64,000 nucleotides of DNA from Amycolatopsis nalaikhensis (GTDB lineage: Bacteria > Actinomycetota > Actinomycetes > Mycobacteriales > Pseudonocardiaceae). The position numbers and the translations under genes are program-made. The stretch's first letter is position 1; each line of letters opens with the position of its first letter. A model generated the notes under the pieces. It was given only the letters and a program-made list of their open reading frames with translations, was not told the DNA's origin and searched no databases. The DNA lies in assembly GCF_030264295.1 (NCBI RefSeq), contig NZ_CP127173.1, positions 6,269,501 through 6,333,500 on the forward strand. Reading direction: 5' to 3'. Shown one piece after another: positions 22,046-30,432 of the stretch.

Positions 22046-23421
22046 GCGGCGCAGGGGGACGGTGGCCGTCGACGCGGCCAACGGAACTCGATCGTGAACG
22101 CCGCCCCGCCCTCCGGCGCCGGGCCCGCCGTGAGAGTTCCGCCCATCCGCGTCACCAGGCCGTGGACCAGCGCCAGCCCGATCCCCGACCCCACCGGGCG
22201 GCGGTCGCGATACCGAGCGTTCAGCACTCCGCGCTCGAACGCCACCGGGTAGTCCTCCGGGGCCAGGCCGGGCCCGCCATCACGGACCGACAACCGCGCC
22301 GCCCCCTCCGACACCTCCAAAGCGAACACCATCGGGGCACCGGCAGGCGTCACGCGCAACGCGTTCTCCGCCAGGCCGTCGACCACCTGGCGCAGCCGCC
22401 GGGCGTCGGCGTGGACCGGCACCGCCGCCGCCGGGGCCGAGACCGTCAGCTGGACCTCCTCGCGTGCGCACCTCAGCTGCCACACCTCCGCGCAGTCGCG
22501 GACCAGGGCCGCCAGGTCCAGCTCCGCGACGTCGAGGCGGAACTCGTCCGCGCCCAGCCGAGCCAGCTCCAGCAGGTCCGTGACCAGCCGCTCCAGCCTC
22601 TGCGCCTCGCGCTGGATCGTCTGCCCGGCCCGCTGCGCGTCGGGCCCCGATGCGACGCCGTCCGCGATCGCCTCGGCGAAGCCCGTCACCGCTGTCAACG
22701 GCGTCCGCAGCTCGTGCGACACCGACAGCAGGAACTCGCGTTGTCGCGCCTCGCTCGACGCCAGCGCGTCGGCCAGCGAGTTCAGTGATCCGGCCACCTC
22801 CGCCACCTCGCGCGGCCCCTCCACCGGCACCCGCACGTCGCGCCGTCCCGCGCGCAGGGAGCCCGCGGCCGCCGCCGCTCGCCGCAGGGGACGGCCCAGC
22901 AGGCGCCCCGACACGAACCCGGCCAGCGCCGCCACCAGGAGGCCGATGCCGAGCGCCAGTGCGATGTTGCGCACCAGTGCCCGCTGCGTCGCTTCGGCGT
23001 TGCGCGCCGGCAGGACCAGCGCGAACGCCGCGCCGCGCGGGCCGACCACCCGCGTCTCGACCAGGTACTGCGCCCCCGCGACCGTCACCCGCCCGGAGTG
23101 GTCCGCGCCGAGCCCGAGCTTGCCCGCGGCCTGCACGGCGACCCCTTCGCCGGTCGCCTGCCCGCCCGCGCGCCGGACCACCACCGAGATGCCCTGCCCG
23201 CGCACGACGTCGGCCACCTTGCCCACGCCGAGCCGGTTGCCGATGCCCGTCTCGTCGAGCTGCGACGCGACGACGTCGGCCTGCGCGGCCAGCGACGACT
23301 GCAGCACGTTGTCCGCCGTGGTCCGGATCAGCCGCGCCGCCACCAGCCCGGCGACGATCACCGCCACCCCCGCGACCGCCAGGCACACCAGCGTGATCCG
23401 CCCGGCGAGGGTGCCCCTCAC
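22021..23421 (-). CDS. Two-component sensor histidine kinase
   Basis: A 466-residue membrane kinase. TM1 is at about residues 7-29 (ITLVCLAVAGVAVIVAGLV), an extracytoplasmic sensor follows, TM2 is near 150-172 (IALALGIGLLVAALAGF), then HAMP, the His box SVSHELRTPLTAV (His near 236) and an ATPase domain with GDGGPG-like DGGPGL and GSGIGLALV. GTG 23421 overlaps the response-regulator stop as GTGA. The C-terminal residues LKGTFMA are encoded by the inserted repeat at 21967-22045, so the native end was replaced. Confidence 0.9.
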   Translation of the reverse strand: MRGTLAGRITLVCLAVAGVAVIVAGLVAARLIRTTADNVLQSSLAAQADVVASQLDETGIGNRLGVGKVADVVRGQGISVVVRRAGGQATGEGVAVQAAGKLGLGADHSGRVTVAGAQYLVETRVVGPRGAAFALVLPARNAEATQRALVRNIALALGIGLLVAALAGFVSGRLLGRPLRRAAAAAGSLRAGRRDVRVPVEGPREVAEVAGSLNSLADALASSEARQREFLLSVSHELRTPLTAVTGFAEAIADGVASGPDAQRAGQTIQREAQRLERLVTDLLELARLGADEFRLDVAELDLAALVRDCAEVWQLRCAREEVQLTVSAPAAAVPVHADARRLRQVVDGLAENALRVTPAGAPMVFALEVSEGAARLSVRDGGPGLAPEDYPVAFERGVLNARYRDRRPVGSGIGLALVHGLVTRMGGTLTAGPAPEGGAAFTIEFRWPRRRPPSPCAALKGTFMA

Positions 23422-24104
23422 GCCGGGTCCGCCGCGTAGCCGATGCCGCGGACCGTCCTGATCGGACTCGCGTCGCCGAGCTTCGCCCGCAGCTGCGCCA
23501 CGTGGACGTCCACCGTCCGGGTACCCGCCGCCGCGGCGTAGCCCCACACCGCGCTGAGCAGCTGGTCGCGCGAAAGCACCTGCCCCGGGTGCCGCAGCAG
23601 GTGCGTGAGGAGGTCGAACTCCGTCGACGTCAGGGAAATCTCGACGTCGCGCGCCCACGCCCGGCGGCTGGTGACGTCGACGCGCGCGCCGCCGACGGTG
23701 AACGTCTCCGCCGCGGGCGTCGCCCCCGACGCGCGGCGCAGCACCGTCCGGACCCGGGCCGCCAGCTCGCGCGGGCTGAACGGCTTCGTCAGGTAGTCGT
23801 CGGCGCCGATCTCCAGGCCCAGCAGGCGGTCCAGCTCGTCGTCGCGGGCGGTGACGAACAGGACCGGCGTCCAGTCCCCGGCCGCGCGCATGGCTTTGCA
23901 GATCTCGATACCGTCCATTCCGGACAGTCCGATGTCGAGCACGATCGCCACCGGCTTGAGGCGCCGGACCGCGTCCAGCGCCTTCCCGCCGTCGGGCTCG
24001 ACGTGCACGCCGAAGCCGTCGCGCTTGAGGTAGAGCGTCGCCAGCTCGGCGATCGCGGCCTCGTCCTCGACCACGAGGACGAGGCCGCGTCCCGGTGACC
24101 CCAT
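23418..24104 (-). CDS. OmpR-family response regulator
   Basis: A 228-residue protein: receiver domain with Asp57 as phosphate acceptor (VLDIGLSGMDG), acidic pair VVEDE, Lys in LTKPFSPRE, then a winged-helix effector domain (LTSTEFDLLTHLLRHPGQVL and RTVRGIGYAADP). It pairs with the kinase encoded directly downstream and overlapping. It lies 45 bases after two small exported-protein genes that are probably in the same operon. Confidence 0.92.
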   Translation of the reverse strand: MGSPGRGLVLVVEDEAAIAELATLYLKRDGFGVHVEPDGGKALDAVRRLKPVAIVLDIGLSGMDGIEICKAMRAAGDWTPVLFVTARDDELDRLLGLEIGADDYLTKPFSPRELAARVRTVLRRASGATPAAETFTVGGARVDVTSRRAWARDVEISLTSTEFDLLTHLLRHPGQVLSRDQLLSAVWGYAAAAGTRTVDVHVAQLRAKLGDASPIRTVRGIGYAADPA

Positions 24105-24149
24105 GCCAGCTCCCGTCTCCGCCGTCAGTCCCGCGGAGACGCTACGCCG

Positions 24150-24332
24150 TCAGGGCGTGCCATCGCTGTTCATGTCGGTCTCGATGCTGTTGAGCGTCGA
24201 GTCGATCCCGCTCAGCTCGCTCGGCACGCTCGACTGGCCGGGCGAGTCCATCAGGTTGTCGCGGCAGGCCGAGCAGCCGAGCGCGATCAGCGCGGCGGCG
24301 CCGACCGCCGCCGCGACCCGCGCGCGCCTCAC
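24150..24332 (-). CDS. 60-aa small exported protein or lipoprotein
   Basis: GTG 24332 overlaps the stop of the preceding gene as GTGA. The N-terminus is a signal sequence (RRARVAAAVGAAALIALGCSAC) quoted here as RRARVAAAVG then AAALIALGC; Cys20 or Cys23 could be lipid-modified although the lipobox is imperfect. The mature part is only about 38 residues, acidic and Ser-rich. Its position between a secreted coiled-coil protein and the response regulator suggests a role in signal input to that system. No family recognised. Confidence 0.6.
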   Translation of the reverse strand: MRRARVAAAVGAAALIALGCSACRDNLMDSPGQSSVPSELSGIDSTLNSIETDMNSDGTP

Positions 24333-24733
24333 TTGGCCGGCTTGCAGTGCGCGGACGCGAAGGCGTCGAGCTTCTGCTTGGCCGCGTCCAGCTCGCCGAT
24401 CCGGCCCTGGCGCTTGGTGGCGCGCTGGTCGAGCTGGTCGGCGCGCTGGGTGTGGCCCTTCGCGCGCTGGTCGGCGGCCCGCGCCTTGAGGTTGGCGACC
24501 GAACCGCTGATCTCGGCGCCGCCGGTGATCCGCTGCTTCAGGTTGTCGGCCCGCTTCTGCAGCTTCGGCACCCAGTCGCCGCACACCTGCTGCGACTCCT
24601 CCGGGCTGAGCGTGATCGGCGCGACGGGCGCCGGCGACGTGGTCTGGGCCGAGGCCAGCGGCGCCGCCACCAGCAGGCAAGCCGCGCTTCCGCAGCCCGC
24701 CAGCGCCAGCCGCGTCCAGGTGGTTCCTCGCAT
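24329..24733 (-). CDS. Secreted helical protein, 134 aa, two conserved Cys
   Basis: A signal peptide (residues 1-30, ending PLASAQT) is followed by a helical, strongly charged region with repeated Lys/Arg-Ala-Asp patterns (QKRADNLKQR, RAKGHTQRADQLDQRATKR). Single Cys at the start (VCGDWVP) and end (AHCKPAK) of the helical region could form a disulfide. The arrangement recalls small periplasmic helical proteins that gate sensor kinases, but I see no sequence match to CpxP or Spy. It is the first gene of the operon that includes the two-component system. Confidence 0.72.
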   Translation of the reverse strand: MRGTTWTRLALAGCGSAACLLVAAPLASAQTTSPAPVAPITLSPEESQQVCGDWVPKLQKRADNLKQRITGGAEISGSVANLKARAADQRAKGHTQRADQLDQRATKRQGRIGELDAAKQKLDAFASAHCKPAK

Positions 24734-24800
24734 CGTGTCTCCTCGTCTCCGTTCGGGGTACGGGAGAACCTTCGCGCGGCGGTGTTCGGACGGTGTCCGC

Positions 24801-25346
24801 CTAGTGTTCGGGCTCTGTAAGGGCGATGAACCGCTCCATGGCGGCGTCGACGGCTTCGCGGTCGCCGGTCGTGACGAGGTCGAGCAGCAGCCCGCGGGCC
24901 ACGGCCAGGCCGAGCCGCGCGTGGGCCTTCCGGTCGGCTTCGGGGACCCCGGCCGCGGCGAGCAGGGCTTCGACCGGGCCGAGCCAGTCGTCGACGACGC
25001 CGTCGAGCAGCTCGGTCGTGCCCGGCGTGCCGCCGAGGGCCTGGCCGTAGAGCTGGAAGAAGAGCTTTTCGTTGGCGCGCAGGCTTTCGTCGGTGAGGCG
25101 CCGCCAGAACTCCCGGCCCGCGTTCGCCGGGTCGAGGTCCGCCAGGGCCGCCCGCTGCCGCGCCTCGACCTCGCGCGCCACCGCCGTGAGCAGGCCTTCC
25201 TTGGAGCCGAAGTGGTAGATGAGCATGCGGTGGCTGGTGCCGAGGTCGGCGGCCAGCGCCCGCAGGCTCTTGCCCGCGCCGCCGTGGTGGGCGATGTGCT
25301 CGATCGCCGCGTCGAGGAGCTTCGCGCGCGGGCTTGCGTCGATCAT
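24801..25346 (-). CDS. TetR-family repressor
   Basis: A 181-residue TetR protein: helix-turn-helix SLRALAADLGTSHRMLIYHFGSK (quoted in part as ALAADLGTSHRMLIYHF), then a ligand domain. ATG 25346 is followed upstream by tandem palindromes at 25347-25376, so it almost certainly represses itself and the divergent SRPBCC gene. Between the two start codons there are only 23 bases. Confidence 0.88.
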   Translation of the reverse strand: MIDASPRAKLLDAAIEHIAHHGGAGKSLRALAADLGTSHRMLIYHFGSKEGLLTAVAREVEARQRAALADLDPANAGREFWRRLTDESLRANEKLFFQLYGQALGGTPGTTELLDGVVDDWLGPVEALLAAAGVPEADRKAHARLGLAVARGLLLDLVTTGDREAVDAAMERFIALTEPEH

Positions 25347-25376
25347 GTACCAAATGGTACACGTACCAAATGGTAC
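25347..25376. promoter_or_regulatory. Tandem TetR operators
   Basis: Two copies of GTACCA-AA-TGGTAC (25347-25360 and 25363-25376), each a perfect 6-bp inverted repeat, lie 16 bases apart centre to centre. The first abuts the TetR start codon and the second covers ATG 25370 of the divergent SRPBCC gene. Confidence 0.85.
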
Positions 25377-25810
25377 AGAGAATTTCGGTCCGCGGCCGGA
25401 CATCCGCACCGGCTGACACCGTGTACGAGCTCCTCCGCGACGGCGCGAGCTGGCCGACGTGGTCGCCGCTGGGGTCGTTCGAGCTGGTCCGCCCGGGTGA
25501 CGACGAGCCGGAGGGCCTGGGCGCGATCCGCCTGTTCCGGACCGGGCGGACCCGTTCGTACGAGAAGATCGTCGCGCTCGAGCCGGGTCGCCGGTTCGGC
25601 TACGCGCTGGAGCACGGCCTGCCGCTGCGGGACTACGTCGCGTATGTGGACCTTTCGCCGCGCGACGGCGGCACCGAGATCCACTGGCACTCGACGTTCA
25701 CCGCGAAGATCCCCGGCACCGGCTGGTTCTACCGGCGGGTGCTGGGTGTGTTCATCAAGCGGGTGGTGGCCGGGCTGGTCGCCGCGACCGAGGCGCGCGT
25801 GGCCCCATAA
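25370..25810 (+). CDS. SRPBCC (polyketide cyclase / START-like) family protein
   Basis: A 146-residue single-domain SRPBCC protein: VYELLRDGASWPTWSPLGSFE is shown as VYELLRDGASW and TWSPLGSFE, followed by YEKIVALEPGRRFGYAL and IHWHSTFTAKIPGTGWF. It makes a hydrophobic cavity and may bind or modify a lipid-like ligand. ATG 25370 lies inside the second TetR operator, so repression may block initiation directly. Neighbour on the same strand is a second TetR gene nine bases downstream. Confidence 0.85.
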   Translation: MVQRISVRGRTSAPADTVYELLRDGASWPTWSPLGSFELVRPGDDEPEGLGAIRLFRTGRTRSYEKIVALEPGRRFGYALEHGLPLRDYVAYVDLSPRDGGTEIHWHSTFTAKIPGTGWFYRRVLGVFIKRVVAGLVAATEARVAP

Positions 25811-25819
25811 AGTGGGCGC

Positions 25820-26443
25820 ATGCCACGGGGATCGACCGGCCGCACGCAGGAGGAACGCAGCGCGGCGATGCGGGTGAGGCTGCTCGACGCGACGGTCGAC
25901 TGCCTGGTCGAGTACGGCTACGCGGGCACGACGACCACCCGGGTGGCCGAGCGGGCGGGCGTCACGCGCGGCGCGCAGGTGCACCACTTCCCGACGAAGG
26001 CGGACCTGGTGACGTCGGCGATCCGGCACCTGGCGGCGAAGCGCACGGAAGTGGCGATGGCCGAGCTGGACCGGCTCCGGGCGTCGACGGACCCGGTGGG
26101 CGACGCGCTGCAGCTGATGTGGGAGATGCACCAGGGACCGGTGTTCTCGGCGACGGTGGAGCTGTGGGTGGCGGCCCGACCGGACCCGGAGCTGCGCCGC
26201 CAGATGGCGGCGGTCGAGCCGATCGCGACGTCCAGTTTGGTCGAGTTCGGCCGGGCGTTGCTGCCGGAGCACGCGGGGCACCACGAGTTCCTGCACGCGG
26301 TGTACACGGCGATGGACGTGGTGCGCGGGATCTTGATCGCCTCGTGGGCAACGCGGGACCAGGAGGAGCTGGAGGCGCGCTGGGAGCGAGGGCGTCGTCA
26401 CCTGCGGATCCTGTTCGACGCGCTGCTGGCGCCCACGGCCTGA
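25820..26443 (+). CDS. TetR-family regulator
   Basis: A 207-residue TetR protein. The helix-turn-helix is TTTTRVAERAGVTRGAQVHHF, given as RVAERAGVTRGAQVHHF; the C-terminal domain is all helical (VWVAARPDPELRRQM-like region reads LWVAARPDPELRR). Start ATG 25820, nine bases after the SRPBCC stop, so the two form an operon. It is a different subfamily from the repressor at 24801. Ligand and targets unknown. Confidence 0.87.
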   Translation: MPRGSTGRTQEERSAAMRVRLLDATVDCLVEYGYAGTTTTRVAERAGVTRGAQVHHFPTKADLVTSAIRHLAAKRTEVAMAELDRLRASTDPVGDALQLMWEMHQGPVFSATVELWVAARPDPELRRQMAAVEPIATSSLVEFGRALLPEHAGHHEFLHAVYTAMDVVRGILIASWATRDQEELEARWERGRRHLRILFDALLAPTA

Positions 26444-26468
26444 ATCGCGTGTTACTCTCTCCGGGAAA

Positions 26469-26855
26469 GTGAGGGGGTGCCCTGTGCTGGCCGATCCGTA
26501 CGACCGCAACTGCCCCACCCGCCAGCTCCTCGACCGCATCGGCGATCAGTGGACGGTGCTGATCGTCGGGGCGGTGAAGGACGGGCCGCTGCGGTTCACC
26601 GAGATCGCGCGGCGGGTGGACGGGATTTCGCAGAAGGTGCTCACGCAGACGCTGCGGAGTCTGGTGCGGGACGGGATCCTCACGCGCACGGCTTACGCGA
26701 CCATCCCGCCGAAGGTCGAGTACGAGCTGACGGCGTTGGGGCGGAACTTGTCCGAGCCGCTGGACATGTTGGACCAGTGGGCGCGGCGGCACATGGCGGC
26801 CGTTCAGGAAGCCCGGGACGCCTACGACGCGGAGCACACTCCGGCTTCCGCCTAG
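26469..26855 (+). CDS. HxlR-family transcription regulator
   Basis: A 128-residue winged-helix protein: CPTRQLLDRIGDQWTVLIV, then GPLRFTEIARRVDGISQKVL and DGILTRTAYATIPPKVEYEL. The N-terminal Cys (residue 15, before PTR) is the residue used in redox- or electrophile-sensing HxlR/HypR proteins. GTG 26469 is the longest start; GTG 26484 has a better-spaced GAGGGGG site and may be the true one. No divergent target gene is present, since the upstream neighbour points the same way. Confidence 0.87.
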   Translation: MRGCPVLADPYDRNCPTRQLLDRIGDQWTVLIVGAVKDGPLRFTEIARRVDGISQKVLTQTLRSLVRDGILTRTAYATIPPKVEYELTALGRNLSEPLDMLDQWARRHMAAVQEARDAYDAEHTPASA

Positions 26856-26858
26856 CCC

Positions 26859-27003
26859 CAAGCGCCCCAAGGCGACCTTCGGTGCGTCTGACGCAACCAA
26901 GGCCGCCTTCGGTGCTCCATCCATGCCCCGCCGCCGCCCTCAACGGAGGCGCTTCGCGCCGCAGTGCCGATTCAACGCAACCAAGGCCACATTGGGGCGC
27001 TTG
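26859..27003. repeat. Palindromic repeat, family PAL-2, copy 1 (145 bp)
   Basis: Outer arms CAAGCGCCCCAA (26859-26870) and TTGGGGCGCTTG (26992-27003) are exact inverted repeats. Inside are one full inner unit, GGTGCGTCTGACGCAACC, flanked by CCTTC/AAGG, a partial second unit, and about 60 bases of unrelated sequence. It fills the gap between the convergent HxlR and response-regulator genes. Copies 2 and 3 are at 33719 and 47786. Confidence 0.85.
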
Positions 27004-27005
27004 AG

Positions 27006-27656
27006 TCAGCGGGCCACCAAGCCCGCCTCGTGGGCCAGCAACCCGGCCTGCGTCCGGTTCGCGCAATCCAGCTTCACGAGCATCCGCGAGACATAGCTCT
27101 TCACCGTCGCCTCGGCGAGGTGCAACCGAGCCCCGATGTCCGCATTGGACAGTCCCTCGCCCAGGCACGCCAGCACATCCCGCTCCCGCTCGGTCAACCC
27201 GGCGATCCGCCGCCGCGCGTCGTCGCCGCGCTCGCGTCCGTCCGCGGACAACGCCACCAGCCGGCGCGCCGCCGACGGTGACAGCACCGTGTGCCCGTCC
27301 GCCGCCACCCGGACCAGGCCGATCAAGTCCTCCGGCGGCGTCGACTTCACCAGGAAGCCCGCCGCTCCCGCACGCAACGCCCGGATCACGTACGTGTCCG
27401 CGTCGAACGTCGTCAGGGCCACCACCGCCGGTGGGTCGGGCAACGCCGTGATCCGCGGGATCGCCGTCAGCCCGTCCACGCCCGGCATCCGCAGGTCCAT
27501 CAGCACCACGCGCGGCCGGTGCCGGACCACCGCTTCGACCGCCTCCGCGCCGTCGGCCGCCTGGGCCACCACCTCGATGTCGGGCGCCGAACCCAGGATC
27601 GTGCGCAGGTGCGCGCACACCATCGGCTCGTCGTCGACCACGAGCACCGGGATCAC
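27006..27656 (-). CDS. NarL/LuxR-family response regulator
   Basis: A 216-residue protein: receiver with VVDDEP, Asp54 as phosphate acceptor (LMDLRMPGVDG) and Lys in FLVKSTPPEDL; then a LuxR-type helix-turn-helix (LTERERDVLACLGEGLSNADI given as LTERERDVLACLGEG, and ATVKSYVSRMLVKL). ATG 27656 overlaps the stop of the histidine kinase gene as ATGA. Acts on unknown promoters after phosphorylation by that kinase. Confidence 0.92.
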   Translation of the reverse strand: MIPVLVVDDEPMVCAHLRTILGSAPDIEVVAQAADGAEAVEAVVRHRPRVVLMDLRMPGVDGLTAIPRITALPDPPAVVALTTFDADTYVIRALRAGAAGFLVKSTPPEDLIGLVRVAADGHTVLSPSAARRLVALSADGRERGDDARRRIAGLTERERDVLACLGEGLSNADIGARLHLAEATVKSYVSRMLVKLDCANRTQAGLLAHEAGLVAR

Positions 27657-28864
27657 TGCGCGCCTTCCGCCGTCGGGACGTAGGCGGGCAGTATCGCACC
27701 GACCCGGAACCCGCCGCCCGGTGCCGGGCCCGCGTCGAACCGCCCGCCGACCAGCTCGACGCGTTGCCGCAGCCCCGCCAGGCCCACTCCGCTACCGCGA
27801 CCGGCCAGTGCCGGGTCGGGTGGGCGGGCTGCCGCCGTGTTGCCCACCGAGACGTCCAGACCACCCGGGTGGTAGCGCAGCGAGACCGTCGCCGACGCGC
27901 CCGGCGCGTGCTTGCGCACGTTCGTCAGCGCCTCCTGCACCAGCCGGTACGCCGTGCGCGCGACCGTCGGCGACACCTGCGCCGGGTCGCCGTCCACCAC
28001 CAGCTCCGTCGCCACCCCCACCGAGCGCGACTCCTCGACCAGCCGCGCCGGGTCGCCGGGCTCCTCCGGGCTGAGCGTCCGCGCGCCGGCCTCCGCGCCG
28101 TCGCGCAGGACGCCGACCAGGTCGCGCAGCTCGTCCAGGGCCAGCGCGCCTTCGCGGCGGATGTCCTCGGCCGCCGCGCGGGCCGCCGGGTCCGCCGACG
28201 TCACGCCGAGCGCGCCCGCGTGCAGCACCATCAGGCTGAGCCGGTGCGTGACGACGTCGTGCATCTCGCCCGCGAGCCGCCGCCGTTCCTCCGCCCGGGC
28301 GCGCTCGGCGAGCAGGTGCTGTTCGCGTTCGGCGCGCTCCGCGCGGTCGCGCAGCGACTGCAGCAGCTGCTTGCGGGCTTCGAAGTACAGCGACGCCAGC
28401 GCGGGCAACGCCGTGCTGAGCAGCCCGAACGGCGTCGTAGCCCAGCTCGGCGTCCACGGCCGCGCGGCCACCACGGCCAGGATCCCGGCCACCCACAGCA
28501 CCGTCCGCCGGTCCAGCACCCGCGCCGCCTGCGACAGGATCACCGGGGTGATCGTCGGCACTGTCGTCAGCGCGAGCGGGTGGACCGGCACGAGCAGCCC
28601 CGGCGCGAACGTGTCCGACGCGAGCATCGCGAACGCCGCCGCGGTGACGACCGCGCAGACCTGACCGGGGAACCGGAACAGCAGCACCAGCGTGCAGTCG
28701 CAGGCGACCTGGAGGACCAGACCGGCCGCCGGGCCCAGCGCGCCGGTCGTCCGGTCGTCGAGGGCGAAGAAGAGCGTGTTCATCCCGGCGAACGCGAGCG
28801 CGGCGAAGATCAGCCAGCGGGCGTCGGAGCGGCTCGGCCACAGCGGCCGCCGGGCGGTGGTCAC
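27653..28864 (-). CDS. NarL-type sensor histidine kinase (HisKA_3)
   Basis: A 403-residue kinase: four to six membrane helices in the first 150 residues with very little outside the membrane, a coiled-coil stretch rich in Arg/Glu (LRDRAERAEREQHLLAERAR), the HisKA_3 box GEMHDVVTHRLSLMV with the phosphorylated His near residue 200, and an ATPase end (GSGVGLAGLRQRVELVGG). It resembles intramembrane-sensing kinases that respond to cell-envelope stress. GTG 28864 was chosen; between it and the divergent GT39 gene lie 136 bases with a short GCAAC/GTTGC repeat at 28906-28919. Confidence 0.88.
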   Translation of the reverse strand: MTTARRPLWPSRSDARWLIFAALAFAGMNTLFFALDDRTTGALGPAAGLVLQVACDCTLVLLFRFPGQVCAVVTAAAFAMLASDTFAPGLLVPVHPLALTTVPTITPVILSQAARVLDRRTVLWVAGILAVVAARPWTPSWATTPFGLLSTALPALASLYFEARKQLLQSLRDRAERAEREQHLLAERARAEERRRLAGEMHDVVTHRLSLMVLHAGALGVTSADPAARAAAEDIRREGALALDELRDLVGVLRDGAEAGARTLSPEEPGDPARLVEESRSVGVATELVVDGDPAQVSPTVARTAYRLVQEALTNVRKHAPGASATVSLRYHPGGLDVSVGNTAAARPPDPALAGRGSGVGLAGLRQRVELVGGRFDAGPAPGGGFRVGAILPAYVPTAEGAQ

Positions 28865-29000
28865 GCGGCCACGGTAACCGCTGAGCCGGGCCGACGCCCC
28901 GGGATGCAACGAAAGTTGCGCGCGACGGCCACCGTTCGTCGCCGCGATCGGCACCCTCGGCCGGTTTCGCCGCGCACCCCGGACGCGGTGTGCTGGGGAC

Positions 29001-30431
29001 GTGACAGTCCTGACGCGACCGAAGACGGCGTTCGCCGCGGGCCCGGTGCTCGTGGTCGCGGGCCTCGCCGGGCTCGCGCTGCTGCTGACCAGCGGGCGCT
29101 ACGCGGGCGGGTTCGACGAGCTCTACTTCCTGGTGGCCGGTCGAGATCACCTGAGCTGGGGGTATTTCGACCAGCCACCGCTCGTGCCCGCGCTGGCGGC
29201 GGCGATGGACGCCGTCGCCCCGGGGTCGCTGGTCGCGCTGCGCCTGCCGGTGACACTCGCCGCGGCGGGCGGCGTGGTCGTCACGGCCCTGATCGCCCGC
29301 GAGCTCGGCGGCGGCCGCGGCGCCCAGGTGATGGCGGCGGCCTGCTACGCGACGTCGGGGATCGTCATCGTCAGCCACTGGCTCGCGACATACGCGCTCG
29401 ACCCGTTCCTCTGGACGGTCCTGACGTGGCTGCTCGTCCGCTGGACGCGCACCCGCCGCGACGGCCTGCTGGTGTGGGCGGGCGTGGTCACGGCGGTGTC
29501 GCTGGAGACGAAGTTCCTGATCCCGGCGTTGTGGGCGGCGGTGCTGCTCGCCGCGCTGTGGCTCGGTCCGCGGGAGCTGCTCTCGCGGCCGAAGCTCTGG
29601 CTGGGCGCGGCGATCGCGGCGGCCGTCACGGTGCCGACGCTGCTCTGGCAGGCCACGCACGGCTGGCCGTACACCCACATGGGCGACGTCGTCGCGGCGG
29701 AGTTCCCCGGCTACGGCGGCTGGGTGCGCGACGCGCTCCTCAGCGCGGGGGTCGGTGTCGGCGTCCTCGCCCTGGGGTACGGCATGTGGCGGCTGCTGCG
29801 GTCGCCCGAGCTGCGGCCGTACCGGTACCTGGGCGTCGCGGTGCTGCTGGTCGGCGTCGCGGTGCTGGCGACGCAGGGCCGGGCGTACTACGTCATGGGC
29901 TTGTACGCGGTGCCGTTCGCGGCCGCGGCGACCGAGCTGACCCGGCGGAACCTGGTGGGCTGGTGGAAAGCCGTGGCGTGGCCGGCTTTCGCGCTGTCGG
30001 CGGTGGTGACGCTGGTCGCGTTGCCGGTGTGGCCCGCGTCGGCACGGACGTCGTACGGGCCGTTCACGCTCGGCAGCACGTTCGCGCAGGGCGAGCTGCC
30101 GCAGCAGGAGCTGGCGAAGGCGATCGGACAGGCCTACGCCGCGCTTCCCCCGGAGACTCGCGCGCGGACCGTCGTGTACGCGGAGATCTACCCGTTCGCG
30201 GCGGTGACGGAGTTCTACGGTGGTCAACGTGTCTACAGTGGACACCGCGGGTACTGGTACTTCGGCCCGCCACCGGAGTCGGCCGACGCGGTGTTGTTCG
30301 CCGGGTTCGATCCCGGGTCGCTGCGGCCCTATTTCGCGCACGAGACGCAGGTGGCCGAGGGGCTGCTGTGGGTGTTCGACGGCCGGACGGCGCCGTGGGC
30401 GCGGATCTGGCCGGACTTGAGACGGGAGTGA
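29001..30431 (+). CDS. GT39-type (PMT/ArnT-like) membrane glycosyltransferase
   Basis: A 476-residue polytopic protein of the GT-C fold. The first external loop holds the catalytic acidic motif GGFDELYFLVAGRDHLSWGYF (given as GFDELYFLVAGRDHL), followed by DQPPLVPALAA, and there are about ten membrane helices up to residue 350, then an extracytoplasmic C-terminal domain. Such enzymes move a sugar from a polyprenyl-phosphate donor to a protein or lipid. GTG 29001 starts the frame. Its stop is one base before the ATG of the GPP34 gene, a tight coupling. Confidence 0.87.
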   Translation: MTVLTRPKTAFAAGPVLVVAGLAGLALLLTSGRYAGGFDELYFLVAGRDHLSWGYFDQPPLVPALAAAMDAVAPGSLVALRLPVTLAAAGGVVVTALIARELGGGRGAQVMAAACYATSGIVIVSHWLATYALDPFLWTVLTWLLVRWTRTRRDGLLVWAGVVTAVSLETKFLIPALWAAVLLAALWLGPRELLSRPKLWLGAAIAAAVTVPTLLWQATHGWPYTHMGDVVAAEFPGYGGWVRDALLSAGVGVGVLALGYGMWRLLRSPELRPYRYLGVAVLLVGVAVLATQGRAYYVMGLYAVPFAAAATELTRRNLVGWWKAVAWPAFALSAVVTLVALPVWPASARTSYGPFTLGSTFAQGELPQQELAKAIGQAYAALPPETRARTVVYAEIYPFAAVTEFYGGQRVYSGHRGYWYFGPPPESADAVLFAGFDPGSLRPYFAHETQVAEGLLWVFDGRTAPWARIWPDLRRE

Positions 30432-30432
30432 G

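Noticed and set aside
26859..27003. Possible CRISPR-like repeats in the PAL-2 elements
   Set aside because: Units are palindromic and adjoin directly with no uniform spacers, and no cas genes are present.
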